Shown piece by piece: positions 13,243 through 21,246 of a stretch of DNA of 34,760 bases. How positions within the stretch are numbered: position 1 is the stretch's first letter; the number at the start of each line of letters is the position of its first letter. The DNA is from a virus, in the IMG/VR virus record IMGVR_UViG_3300032116_000714, positions 1-34,760 of that record. The stretch is one strand, 5' to 3'. The position numbers were made by a program, and so were the translations under genes. Under the pieces are notes generated by a model that was given only the letters and a program-made list of their open reading frames with translations, was not told the DNA's origin and did no database searches.

Positions 13243-13535
13243 AAGTTTCATCCTATTGGAAAACGCTGACTTCTGGTCTGGTCGGTACGGCGAAGCTCAA
13301 AATAACCATGCCTGCAACCGGTGAGAAAGTAAGGCTCTCAACGGAGCAGTCCATTCATCGGCTGACGCAAATACAGCAGGAGATCGCCGAACACGAAAGG
13401 GAGTATGACATGCACAGCGGCCTAGCAACCTACCACTACGGCGAGATGAACAGACTAGGGCGAGAGCGGATTGATATTGTAAAAAGCCTTGGTATTCGCA
13501 TTCCGAGGTACGACCCCAAAGATCACGGCTATTGA
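13239..13535 (+). CDS. Small coiled-coil protein, VKSLGI family copy 2
   Basis: 98 residues from ATG 13239 with AAGGAG at 13227-13232; the reading frame stays open further upstream but has no other ribosome binding site. Residues 35-85 are charged and helical (STEQSIHRLTQIQQEIAEHE) and the end is RERIDIVKSLGIRIPRY, matching copy 1 at 7353-7574. Residues 1-30 are unrelated to copy 1. Function unknown. Confidence 0.65.
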   Translation: MKVSSYWKTLTSGLVGTAKLKITMPATGEKVRLSTEQSIHRLTQIQQEIAEHEREYDMHSGLATYHYGEMNRLGRERIDIVKSLGIRIPRYDPKDHGY

Positions 13536-13582
13536 CCGCCCCCACTCCTCGGCTCACCTCAAAGCGATTACTAGAGAACTTT

Positions 13583-14485
13583 ATGAGTAAGAGAATCGAA
13601 CTACTAAGCAGCAACTTTAAGCTCGCTAAGACCCCCCTAGGTACCTCTAAGAAGTACCTAATCGCGGGCTTGGCCTTGGCCCCCGCATCCAACAGCGGCT
13701 ACAACGTATGCCCTTGGTCAACTCCTAAGTGCCGCCAAGCGTGTGTCTTGTGGTTCGCTGGCCGTACCGTGATGGCTCCGGTGCGTGAGGCGGCACTCCG
13801 CCGTACCCGTATGTTCTTTGAGGAACGCGAAGCATTCCTAACGCAGCTTAAGCATGAGATCAGGCTGCTTGTTAAGCGTGCTGCAAAGGCCGATGCCCAG
13901 CCTGTAGTGCGGTTGAATGTCGGCAGTGATATTAGTTGGGAATCTGTGTGCCCTGAGGTGTTCTCTGAGAATCCCGATGTGGTCTTTTATGATTACACAA
14001 AGGGTTATAAGCGGGCCTTGGCGAGCCTTATAAACTCTGAGTGGCCGAGTAGGTATTATCTCACCTACTCTATGTCGGAAGCAGAAGGCAGCGATACATA
14101 TGCGTGGTACATTCTCCAAGCAGGCGGGCGAGTAGCTGCCGTTGTTGCCCCTGACTTTGAGCGTAAGCGTTACCGCTACTCTCCCATGCGTGGCTGGAAA
14201 GACCCACTCCCTACTCGGCTTCTATTCTCAATAGAGAAGAACCAATACGAACATAAAGAATGGAGAGCCGTTGACGCTGACGAGCATGACCTTCGACTCC
14301 CAGAGATGGGCGAGAGCGGTGTGCTGTGCCTCCTTCGGCTCAAGGCTACCGGCAATAGCCAAGAAACGAAAGCCATTACTTCCTCTGGCTTCACTAGGCA
14401 GATTAACCCAGCAGGTACCCGCCTGCTAACCAATGCTGAGTCCCAACTCTTTACACCCCTTACTTTGAAAGGTTCCAATGTTTGA
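13583..14485 (+). CDS. GP88-like protein
   Basis: 300 residues from ATG 13583. The order of motifs matches the family named after mycobacteriophage gene product 88: LSSNFKLAKTPLG, then GLALAPASNSGYNVCPWSTP, a Cys cluster (C-P-W-S-T-P-K-C-x3-C), an arginine-rich helix, VVRLNVGSDISWE, VVFYDYTKGYKR and YYLTYSMSEAEGS. The conserved Cys cluster suggests a metal site. I know of no established biochemical role. A TTG at 13532 overlapping the upstream stop would add 17 residues but has no ribosome binding site. The last 8 bases overlap the next small gene. Confidence 0.8.
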   Translation: MSKRIELLSSNFKLAKTPLGTSKKYLIAGLALAPASNSGYNVCPWSTPKCRQACVLWFAGRTVMAPVREAALRRTRMFFEEREAFLTQLKHEIRLLVKRAAKADAQPVVRLNVGSDISWESVCPEVFSENPDVVFYDYTKGYKRALASLINSEWPSRYYLTYSMSEAEGSDTYAWYILQAGGRVAAVVAPDFERKRYRYSPMRGWKDPLPTRLLFSIEKNQYEHKEWRAVDADEHDLRLPEMGESGVLCLLRLKATGNSQETKAITSSGFTRQINPAGTRLLTNAESQLFTPLTLKGSNV

Positions 14486-14630
14486 GCAGATTAACATGAG
14501 CGATCTATCCCCGTCCGCACGCCGTGAGGTTGATGAAGCGGAGGCTGCTGATACCTTCGGTGAAGTCGATGAACGACTGGACCGCGAAGCGACCAGCAGG
14601 TATCCTAAAGATTCTGACCGTGGTTATTAA
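14478..14630 (+). CDS. Small acidic protein (50 aa)
   Basis: 50 residues from ATG 14478 with AAAGG at 14468-14472, starting inside the end of the GP88-like gene. It is strongly acidic (REVDEAEAADTFGEVDERLD) with no hydrophobic core, so it may be disordered or a short helix that binds a basic partner or mimics nucleic acid. No family recognised. The overlap, the ribosome binding site and the clean stop before the next leader support it. Confidence 0.6.
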   Translation: MFEQINMSDLSPSARREVDEAEAADTFGEVDERLDREATSRYPKDSDRGY

Positions 14631-14668
14631 GTTGTCTCTTTTCTCTTTCCTCTTTTAGAAAGGTTCTT

Positions 14669-15334
14669 ATGTCGAAGTCTTATACGTCAACAGTTGTATA
14701 CCCCGATGGTCATACTATTACTCAGACCTACCCGGATATTGGTAAGATCGGGGCTTGGAGGAATGAACTTCTTGGAAGTTATTCTATTACTTTCCGGGTT
14801 GAGGATTTTGAAAGTTTTGAATATGATGGGGCAGATGCGACAGTATCTTTTAAGGAGGCGACCTTTGTGTATCGAACACCTAAGCAAATGCCTTATGGGT
14901 CTGCCCTCCAAAAAATCTATGTTTCACAGAACGGCGGAGGTAAATGGGATGCCAACGCTGTTAAAGAAGGGGGGAGCATTGTTGGTATATCCGCAAGTAC
15001 AGGCCGATTGAAGCCGTCAAGCCCCTCAGGTAAGCAGTTCTCCGATCCCGCTGCTGCTTTCTACGCCATTCAAACCGCCATCAAGGACACCATTGAGTAC
15101 GGCAACGCAGCCCTTGCGAAGTCTGCGGCGGCCCGTGCGGACGCTAAGTTGCGTGAGGGTATTGCTGAGCAGCGTGAGGCGGCAGCACAAGAGCGGGACT
15201 GGTACCAACTTAAGGCACCTGAAGTAAAGCCATACATTGTTCCCCGTGGGCGGGACATTCAAGTACAGAACGTAGTCATTACGTGGTCTGCTCTTGAGAA
15301 CTGGGCTAACTTTATTGCTAGGAACTCTAAGTAA
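14669..15334 (+). CDS. Hypothetical protein
   Basis: 221 residues from ATG 14669 with AGAAAGG upstream in a CTTTTAGAAAGG leader. The first 115 residues are beta-rich (STVVYPDGHTITQTYPDIG; ATVSFKEATFVYRTP). Residues 125-180 form an Ala/Glu/Arg-rich helix likely to be a coiled coil (AALAKSAAARADAKLREG). The last 40 residues are mixed. No domain is recognised. A long pyrimidine-rich stretch lies just upstream (14631-14655). Confidence 0.65.
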   Translation: MSKSYTSTVVYPDGHTITQTYPDIGKIGAWRNELLGSYSITFRVEDFESFEYDGADATVSFKEATFVYRTPKQMPYGSALQKIYVSQNGGGKWDANAVKEGGSIVGISASTGRLKPSSPSGKQFSDPAAAFYAIQTAIKDTIEYGNAALAKSAAARADAKLREGIAEQREAAAQERDWYQLKAPEVKPYIVPRGRDIQVQNVVITWSALENWANFIARNSK

Positions 15335-15338
15335 AACC

Positions 15339-15518
15339 ATGTCTGAACAAGAACCCGAATCGACCACTATCCGCTACACAGTCAACGTCAAGCGGGGCCT
15401 TAAGGTCCTTACCGAAAAACTTGAGGGCTTTGAATGGGAGGCTATGTCTTCTAAAGATATGGCAAATCTGTCTAAAGCCCTCGATTGGATTGCCCAAGAA
15501 ACCAAAGGAGTCTCTTAA
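15339..15518 (+). CDS. Small hypothetical protein
   Basis: 59 residues from ATG 15339, acidic start (MSEQEPESTT), a beta hairpin-like stretch (IRYTVNVKRGLKVLTEKLEG) and a C-terminal helix (DMANLSKALDWIAQ). The ribosome binding site is weak (AGGA about 14 bases upstream). The stop shares one base with the next start (TAATG). Function unknown. Confidence 0.55.
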   Translation: MSEQEPESTTIRYTVNVKRGLKVLTEKLEGFEWEAMSSKDMANLSKALDWIAQETKGVS

Positions 15519-16528
15519 TGACAACAGCAGCGGGAATCTTCCCCGGTCCCGGTACCCAACAGACCCGCTTCTTTGATGGGATGGTCTTCAGTGGGTACAC
15601 AAAGCCTTTGTTCGAGTCTAACTGTGGCCTAGGTATCAGCGACAGTACATCCTTCCGTGGCGGTTCGTCGCTAGTAGAGAAGTCCACGATCCCCGGCGAT
15701 GGGTGTGTCAACACAGACCCCGCCTTGGGTCCCGATGGGTTTACTGACACGGCCTGCCACGGCAAGTGGAACTACTTTAATGCTAAGGCATGGGCCTCGG
15801 CTGACGTAGTAACAGGTAAGAAGGCAGACCTTATCGCCCCTGATGTATCCTTTGTGATCGCTGAGGGTAAGAAGTATGCCGTTGATATCAAGTACGATAG
15901 CAGCCAAGACATTATTAACTACTGTGCCGGGCTGAATACCTTGTTGTCATGGCTACGAGAGGGGAACCCAGCGGCTATCATGGCCCCTTACGGTACCTTC
16001 ATCCCCGATTGGAACGTCTACAACCAGTCCAGTGCAAGGGCCTTGCTCGCAGTGCAGGCTGACAATCAGCGTCGCAACGCAGCCTACCGCCAGTGGTTGA
16101 AGGAGTACACTCCTAACCTCGACGCTGTTACCTTTGACTTGTATATGCACGACGATGCTAGCCGGGTAGATGATCTCTACTTCCGTAGGCATCTTGCAAC
16201 AACTGTTAAGTACAACATTGATGAGGCCCGTAAGCTCGGCCTGCCTCTGTGTGTATTCATATCAGTGCAATACTTTGAAGAGGGGGACGTTGTAGATGGC
16301 ACTCAGTTTCAACGCCCCGAGGACCTCATGGCTCAGATTGATCTGCTCCGGGTTATGGGTGTAGAATATATCTATCTCCGTGGGGGCCTTACTAAGAACT
16401 CGGGCAGCCCTTCCGCTATCCCGATCACAACTTGGACAGGCTCCTCTAACTTCAAGGCCCTCGTACCGGATAGCCCCGAGATTACCCGAACGATCCTTGG
16501 TGGTATCCGCACTGGTGCCCTGCCCTGA
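15518..16528 (+). CDS. Hypothetical protein, possibly TIM-barrel hydrolase-like
   Basis: 336 residues from ATG 15518 with AAAGGAG at 15504-15510. The order of segments is barrel-like: KYAVDIKYD, AAIMAPYGTFIPDWNVY, LDAVTFDLYMHDDASRVD, a helix (TTVKYNIDEARKLG), LPLCVFISVQYFEEGD and VEYIYLRGG, that is alternating strands and helices with acidic residues at strand ends. This is reminiscent of glycoside hydrolases, but I cannot assign a family or catalytic pair. No signal peptide is visible. It is the last gene before the RNA polymerase and one of the largest in the early region. It could be a host-polysaccharide or cell-wall enzyme; this is speculation. Confidence 0.6.
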   Translation: MTTAAGIFPGPGTQQTRFFDGMVFSGYTKPLFESNCGLGISDSTSFRGGSSLVEKSTIPGDGCVNTDPALGPDGFTDTACHGKWNYFNAKAWASADVVTGKKADLIAPDVSFVIAEGKKYAVDIKYDSSQDIINYCAGLNTLLSWLREGNPAAIMAPYGTFIPDWNVYNQSSARALLAVQADNQRRNAAYRQWLKEYTPNLDAVTFDLYMHDDASRVDDLYFRRHLATTVKYNIDEARKLGLPLCVFISVQYFEEGDVVDGTQFQRPEDLMAQIDLLRVMGVEYIYLRGGLTKNSGSPSAIPITTWTGSSNFKALVPDSPEITRTILGGIRTGALP

Positions 16529-16550
16529 GTAGGGTAATCTACCTAGTACC

Positions 16551-16590
16551 TTAGGTTGCATGAGTAGAATACGGACCATATAGGGATATA
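16551..16590 (+). promoter_or_regulatory. TTAGGTTGCA box and T7-promoter-like sequence upstream of RNA polymerase
   Basis: TTAGGTTGCA (16551-16560) is an exact copy of the box at 4263-4272. It is followed by AATACGGACCATATAGGGA at 16568-16586, which aligns to the T7 promoter (AATACG, then AC, then TATAGGGA) with a single one-base gap. The TATAGGG ending predicts transcription start at the first G. If correct, the phage polymerase drives its own gene from here. The match to T7 is strong by eye but the cognate consensus of this phage is not known. Confidence 0.5.
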
Positions 16591-16591
16591 G

Positions 16592-16690
16592 AAGGGACCC
16601 TTAGGGAACTCTAAGGGTCCTTAAAGGAATCCTAAAGTAATCTTTAGGGAGTCTTTAAGGACTCTTAAGGAACCTTAAAGATAACCCTTC
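16592..16690 (+). repeat. Second CTTAAGG-type repeat array, upstream of RNA polymerase
   Basis: The same kind of short words as in the array at 4294-4444 (CCTTAAAG, TCCTAAAG, TCTTTAGG, CTTTAAGG, TCTTAAGG, CCTTAAAG) fill about 95 bases. A perfect 10-bp hairpin GGACCCTTAG / CTAAGGGTCC lies at 16595-16604 and 16611-16620. In T7 the left array (SRL) lies beside the left terminal repeat, not in front of gene 1. The last part before the polymerase start (16690-16727) is A/T-rich and holds the AAAGGA ribosome binding site. Confidence 0.7.
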
Positions 16691-16727
16691 TACTAACCTT
16701 ATTAAATACCTACTAAAGGATATATGT

Positions 16728-19196
16728 ATGAATGATATAGAAGTCCTTAAGGAACCTAAGGGGTACGCCGAGCAGTTGCTAATCGAGGAGCAGAGCAAAG
16801 CGACAGGTATTAAGAACTACCTTAAGGACGTAGAGTATCAGATTAAATCTAAGGGCTTGTCTAAAACTGATGGGGGTCGTCTGGTTGTCAAGCAGGTTAT
16901 CCTTCCGGTAACTAAGGCACTTGAGGAATGGGTGTCTAACGCGGAGCGTGCAGCAGGGCGTAGAGCCACTGCCCTACCGCTCCTTAAGAACCTTGACCTC
17001 AGGGTGGTGGCATGGTTCGGGGTGTCTATTGCCCTTGACTACGTTATCAGTAACCGCAGCATCCAATCGTGTGCCATTGCGATTGGCCGTAGGATGAACG
17101 ATGAGATCAGGTTCATTGCCTATGAGCAGCAGAAGCCTGAGAGCTTCGGCCTAGCCAATAAGATTCTCGATAGGAGTTCTAACAAGGGCGACACCCGCAC
17201 CCGTTCGATGCTCCTGCTCAGGTCCCTTAAAGTCAACAACGTGATTACTCCCAAGTGGTCTATGGCAGAGAGGCTGCACGTTGGCCTTGTTGTCTTGGGT
17301 GTCCTCATTGACAACACCGGGCTGTTCGAGACCATCAAGAGCAAGGGTGGTAAGCGTAACCCTATCACGCTAAAGGCTACCGACAGACTTCTTAAGTACC
17401 TTGACCAGATCAAGGACCGCAATGCCCTGCTGTCCCCTGTCCATCTCCCGATGGTATGCCGCCCGAAGCCGTGGACCACACCGTATGACGGCGGGTACTA
17501 TACGCAGCCGATGCGTCTGGTTAAAAGCTACAACCCCTATTACTTCCAAGAGTTGCAGAGCCGCGAGATGCCTACGGTCTACGCCTCCGCTAACGCTCAT
17601 CAAGACACTGCCTTCAAGATTGATACGTGGGTCCTTGAGCATCTTGAGAAGGCCGTAGAGATCGGGCTGCCCATCAAGGACCTCCCGCCCAAGCACGACC
17701 TGCCCCGCCCACAGGCACCTATCGAAACCGAAGGGCCGAAGTACCGTTCCTACAAGATGGCGTGTGGCCGTGTGTACCACACCAATAAACGCAATCAGTC
17801 CAAGCGTGCCTTGATACGGCGGCTTCTGAGTATTGCGAGAGACTACAAAGACCGAGATGAGATATACTTCCCCGTGCAGTTTGACTTCCGGGGCAGGGTG
17901 TACTACAAACCCGCAACGCTCAACCCACAGAGTACCGACGCAGCCAAAGGGCTGCTAACGTTTGCTGTAGGGAAACCTTTGGGAGAGTCGGGGGTCCGTT
18001 GGCTTGCCATCCACATCGCCAACACCTTTGGCAACGACAAGGTATCCCTCAATGACCGGGCACAGTGGACCTATGTAAACGAAAAGGATATCCTGCTGTA
18101 CGGTTCCGATCCTTTGACCCACACGGGATGGACCAAAGCCAGCAAGCCCGTGCAGTTCCTTGCCGCCTGTCGGCATTGGGTTATGTACCGCAAGCGTGGT
18201 AGCGGCTACGAGTGTAGCCTCCCCATCCGGGTAGATGGTACCTGCTCTGGCATCCAGCACTACGCCGCAATGTCCCTTGATGCCGTTGCAGGATCACAGG
18301 TCAACCTTACGTGCAACGATCTGCCTTCGGATATCTACCGTGAGGTTGCCAACCTTGTACTCAAGATGCTTGAGAAGGACCTGTCTTCAACCGAAGCAGT
18401 CATTAAGAAAACAAAGTTTGGCAACGTAACCTACGCCATCGCAACGATTGCCCGTGCTTGGATTAACTTCGGTATCACACGCACCGAGACTAAGCGGCAG
18501 GTCATGGTACTTCCTTATGGCGGTACCTTAACATCCTGCATCGAGTACACTCAGGCCGCTGTGATGGAGAGGGCTGCCGCCACGGGCGTAGAGATACCCG
18601 GTGGTGTCCACGCACTAGTGTTCTCTTCCTACCTAGCCACTACGATATGGGAAGCGATGAAGCGGGTGGTCAAGGGGCCAACCGAAACTATGCGGTGGAT
18701 TCGTACCATCGCCAGCCTTCAAGCCAAGCAGGGCATCCCTATGTCATGGGAGACACCCAGTGGGTTCCCCGTGGTGCAGCAGTATCCTAATGTATCCCGC
18801 CGTCGTCTTAAGTCTAAGTTGGGCGAGTCCGTTATCTTCCTCACAGTCAGGGAGGACAAGGATGGTATCGACCTGCGGCGGTCTGCTACCGCCTCTCCGC
18901 CTAACATCGTACACAGTTGCGATGGAGCCGCTCTTGCCCTCACCGTTGAGGCCCTAGTCAAGATGGGCGTTACCTCTGTGGTATCCAACCACGACGACTA
19001 CGGTACCCACGCTTGCGACATGGACACCATGAGTGCCACACTCAGGAGCGTGTTCGTCCGTATGTACAAGGACCACGACATGCTCGACCAGTTGTACCAC
19101 CGGGCGTTGGCTATCGACCCAACGACACCCCCTCCACCCCTTAAGGGTTCTCTCTGTCTCGACGACGTTCTCCACTCAGAATACTTCTTCGCCTGA
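16728..19196 (+). CDS. T7-type single-subunit RNA polymerase
   Basis: 822 residues (T7 gp1 is 883). It transcribes the replication and late genes from phage-specific promoters. Motifs in order: FDFRGRVYYKPATLNPQ with AAKGLLTFA; catalytic RVDGTCSGIQHYA with Asp503 (T7 Asp537); TKRQVMVLPYGG, which holds the conserved Lys and Tyr (T7 Lys631 and Tyr639); PPNIVHSCDGAAL; and SNHDDYGTHA with Asp756 (T7 Asp812). The C-terminus ends SEYFFA, close to the T7 FAFA-type aromatic end that forms part of the active site. It is preceded by an array and a candidate promoter, and follows about 11 kb of early genes, which suggests early transcription by host polymerase. Confidence 0.97.
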   Translation: MNDIEVLKEPKGYAEQLLIEEQSKATGIKNYLKDVEYQIKSKGLSKTDGGRLVVKQVILPVTKALEEWVSNAERAAGRRATALPLLKNLDLRVVAWFGVSIALDYVISNRSIQSCAIAIGRRMNDEIRFIAYEQQKPESFGLANKILDRSSNKGDTRTRSMLLLRSLKVNNVITPKWSMAERLHVGLVVLGVLIDNTGLFETIKSKGGKRNPITLKATDRLLKYLDQIKDRNALLSPVHLPMVCRPKPWTTPYDGGYYTQPMRLVKSYNPYYFQELQSREMPTVYASANAHQDTAFKIDTWVLEHLEKAVEIGLPIKDLPPKHDLPRPQAPIETEGPKYRSYKMACGRVYHTNKRNQSKRALIRRLLSIARDYKDRDEIYFPVQFDFRGRVYYKPATLNPQSTDAAKGLLTFAVGKPLGESGVRWLAIHIANTFGNDKVSLNDRAQWTYVNEKDILLYGSDPLTHTGWTKASKPVQFLAACRHWVMYRKRGSGYECSLPIRVDGTCSGIQHYAAMSLDAVAGSQVNLTCNDLPSDIYREVANLVLKMLEKDLSSTEAVIKKTKFGNVTYAIATIARAWINFGITRTETKRQVMVLPYGGTLTSCIEYTQAAVMERAAATGVEIPGGVHALVFSSYLATTIWEAMKRVVKGPTETMRWIRTIASLQAKQGIPMSWETPSGFPVVQQYPNVSRRRLKSKLGESVIFLTVREDKDGIDLRRSATASPPNIVHSCDGAALALTVEALVKMGVTSVVSNHDDYGTHACDMDTMSATLRSVFVRMYKDHDMLDQLYHRALAIDPTTPPPPLKGSLCLDDVLHSEYFFA

Positions 19197-19221
19197 TTGG
19201 TTGCAGGAAGAGAAAGACACC

Positions 19222-19497
19222 ATGCCCAACTTCACCGTAACGAACCCTCTCGCTTCCCCTGTCTACGTGCATGGCATCCTTGAAGGGTTTGCCGGTAGGT
19301 CCTCGGTCCTCAAGGATCAAGAGACCATCACCTTCACAGACAACACGCAGGTTGAAGGCTACGTCATCAAGGACTATGGCGACAGGTTTACGGCCATGAT
19401 CCGGGGGGTACGACGATCATGGCGGATCGTATTGATTTATGCAAAGAATGTTAAGTCCCGCAAAGAACTATACAAGGAGATAAATGGCAACAGTTGA
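19222..19497 (+). CDS. Small hypothetical protein
   Basis: 91 residues from ATG 19222 (AGGAAGAGAAAG upstream). Mostly beta-like (FTVTNPLASPVYVHGILEG; ETITFTDNTQVEGYVIKDYG) with a basic helical end (AKNVKSRKELYKEI). An upstream in-frame extension would run through the polymerase gene and is rejected. No family recognised. It overlaps the next gene by 14 bases. It lies between polymerase and SSB genes, where T7 has its class II genes 1.1-1.8. Confidence 0.6.
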   Translation: MPNFTVTNPLASPVYVHGILEGFAGRSSVLKDQETITFTDNTQVEGYVIKDYGDRFTAMIRGVRRSWRIVLIYAKNVKSRKELYKEINGNS

Positions 19498-19900
19498 AGA
19501 CCTAGAGTTTCGTATCGTGCATCTTGAACAAAGGCTTGAAGCAGTATTGAGTGAGACCCGTGCCGGTGTATCCGAACGCAACAATGAGACCAGCTCCCTT
19601 GCGGCCTCTGTGTCATCCATTGGTTCTGTTCTGGATACCGTGCAGAGTCGCTTAGGGAACATTGAGTCCACTATGGGAAGCGGCGGCGGCTTAGCCGGTG
19701 CCCTTGTGCAGGTCGCAACCGACCCTCCCACAACTGTCCCCACTGTAGACGGTGTTCCAATCTATACAACCGGACAGATTATCCTAGGGCCGCCTAAGAG
19801 CGGAGGTACCGTGCGTACCTTATGGGTATTTGATGGAGACTCTACGGCTCCGCAATGGTGGGGATGGGATTTCTCCAACTCCACAGGTGCAATCAGTTAA
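19484..19900 (+). CDS. Hypothetical coiled-coil protein
   Basis: 138 residues from ATG 19484, with AAGGAG upstream. Residues 3-65 have heptad spacing (LEFRIVHLEQRLEAVLSE; SIGSVLDTVQSRLGNIES), so a dimeric or trimeric coiled coil is likely. Residues 65-138 are Gly/Thr/Pro-rich and end with aromatics (WVFDGDSTAPQWWGWDFS). The layout, a coil then a small aromatic beta domain, resembles structural tip proteins more than a replication protein, but the gene lies in the replication region. Function unknown. Confidence 0.6.
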   Translation: MATVEDLEFRIVHLEQRLEAVLSETRAGVSERNNETSSLAASVSSIGSVLDTVQSRLGNIESTMGSGGGLAGALVQVATDPPTTVPTVDGVPIYTTGQIILGPPKSGGTVRTLWVFDGDSTAPQWWGWDFSNSTGAIS

Positions 19901-19920
19901 CAACAGATAAGGAAAGAACA

Positions 19921-20274
19921 ATGACAAGAGTGATGAATCGACCGAACAGTGTTAACCGTGTTACAGAGTGGACTGATGCAGATAAGAGGACCGCTCGGCT
20001 AGTTGAGTTTGTGATGAATGACCATGTGCCACGAACAGATGCCGAGATTCACCAAGTAGTGAAGGAGTACTGGAGCCTCCCGCTATGGCGAGAGCAGAGT
20101 GGCTTCTTTGGTTCGAGGATTCCTTCCGCCGACCGTCTTCGCCACGGTCGTAAGTATCTTATGGATCACGGCAAGCTTTCTGTTGGTGGGCTACGGCCAA
20201 CAGGGAACGGTGGCAAGGGCCGGGTCTATCGGAGGGTAGAGGAAGCCTACCAGATTGAGACCCGCAATGCCTGA
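19921..20274 (+). CDS. Possible winged-helix DNA-binding protein
   Basis: 117 residues from ATG 19921 with AAGGAAAG upstream. The middle contains a helix (DAEIHQVVKEYW), a turn and a second helix rich in basic residues (SADRLRHGRKYLMDHG), followed by KLSVGGLRPTGNGGKGRVYRRV, a basic beta hairpin that looks like the wing. This order fits a winged helix-turn-helix. It may be a regulator or a DNA-replication accessory factor; no target is visible. It overlaps the next gene by 8 bases. Confidence 0.5.
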   Translation: MTRVMNRPNSVNRVTEWTDADKRTARLVEFVMNDHVPRTDAEIHQVVKEYWSLPLWREQSGFFGSRIPSADRLRHGRKYLMDHGKLSVGGLRPTGNGGKGRVYRRVEEAYQIETRNA

Positions 20275-20542
20275 ACGCGACCTGACCCACGATATGTCCA
20301 TCGGCGATGTCCGCTTGCTTGGCAAGGCAGCGGCCACGATGACAGAGGCCCTTGATAGAGTGCCAAAGGAACTGAGGGCACCCGCTATTGTCTTCCTGTT
20401 CCTTTCACTTACCCGCACGTACAAGTTTTCTATCCCAGAAATACTCACGGTAGCCAACAACTACCTTGAGAGAAACCTACAAGGTATGGAGGCATCCTCT
20501 CAGTTAGAGGGTGCTACTCGATACCTGATGAATGAGATTTAA
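20267..20542 (+). CDS. Small helical hypothetical protein
   Basis: 91 residues from ATG 20267. Three helices are likely: VRLLGKAAATMTEALDRV, APAIVFLFLSLTRTYK, and PEILTVANNYLERNLQGM. No family recognised. It lies directly before the SSB gene with 2 bases between, so it is in the same transcription unit. The place is that of T7 gene 2 (host RNA polymerase inhibitor, 64 aa), but there is no sequence reason to equate them. Confidence 0.55.
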   Translation: MPERDLTHDMSIGDVRLLGKAAATMTEALDRVPKELRAPAIVFLFLSLTRTYKFSIPEILTVANNYLERNLQGMEASSQLEGATRYLMNEI

Positions 20543-20544
20543 CT

Positions 20545-21246
20545 ATGGCTAAGTTCCCGATTGTTACGACTCCCGTTTCCGCCCTTGTGTTCGGCTCGCT
20601 CACCGTCCCCTCTACGAAGTTTAAGAAGGCCGGGCAGGACGGGCAGTACGAGGCCACCGTGGTCCTTGATACTACCGAGCAGTCCACGCAGGACTTCATT
20701 GCGGCTGTTGAGAAGGCCGCTATTGCGGGCCGTGAGGCCGAGGCCGCTAAGGGTAAGAACCCCGCAGAGCGTGCCAAGATTCTTGCGTACAGCCTCAGCC
20801 CCTCCTTCCAGCCGATGAATGACCGCGATACCGGGGAGCCGATCCCTAATACCGTTCGAGTCAACGCGAAGCGTGGCTCCAGTGGGATCAGCGTTAAGAC
20901 GGGCAAGAGGTGGACCGCCGACATCTCGCTGTATGATGCGGCTATGAAGCCCATCCCCAAGTCTATTGATATTGGCTGGGGTTCCAAGGTCCGTCTTGCT
21001 ATCGAGCTTGCACCCTTCTCCATGCCCGCTACAAAGCTGGCCGGTGTGAGCATGAAGCTGATCGGTGTGCAGGTTCTTGAGCTTGTGAACCGTGGTGGTA
21101 AGAGTGCCGAGTCGCTGGGCTTTGAGGCTACCGAGGGCTATGTGGCTGCTGCTGAGGCAATCGCTGCTAAGGTCCCCTCGACTGAGGGTGATGACTTCCT
21201 TGAGAGCGGTACTGGTGGCGAGGACACTGGTGAAGACTTCAACTAA
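20545..21246 (+). CDS. Single-stranded DNA-binding protein (gp2.5-like)
   Basis: 233 residues, same size as T7 gp2.5 (232). It coats single-stranded DNA and organises the replisome. The OB-fold region shows YEATVVLDT, a central SLYDAAMKPIPKSIDIGWGSKVRLAIELAP, and MKLIGVQVLELVNRGG, the same order as in T7 (GGGSKLKVKYSLVPY...MLVEL). The C-terminus is acidic with a penultimate Phe (DTGEDFN), as needed for contacts with polymerase and helicase. Synteny (polymerase, SSB, endonuclease, gene 3.5, primase-helicase) is exactly T7-like. The next gene starts inside its acidic tail. Confidence 0.9.
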   Translation: MAKFPIVTTPVSALVFGSLTVPSTKFKKAGQDGQYEATVVLDTTEQSTQDFIAAVEKAAIAGREAEAAKGKNPAERAKILAYSLSPSFQPMNDRDTGEPIPNTVRVNAKRGSSGISVKTGKRWTADISLYDAAMKPIPKSIDIGWGSKVRLAIELAPFSMPATKLAGVSMKLIGVQVLELVNRGGKSAESLGFEATEGYVAAAEAIAAKVPSTEGDDFLESGTGGEDTGEDFN

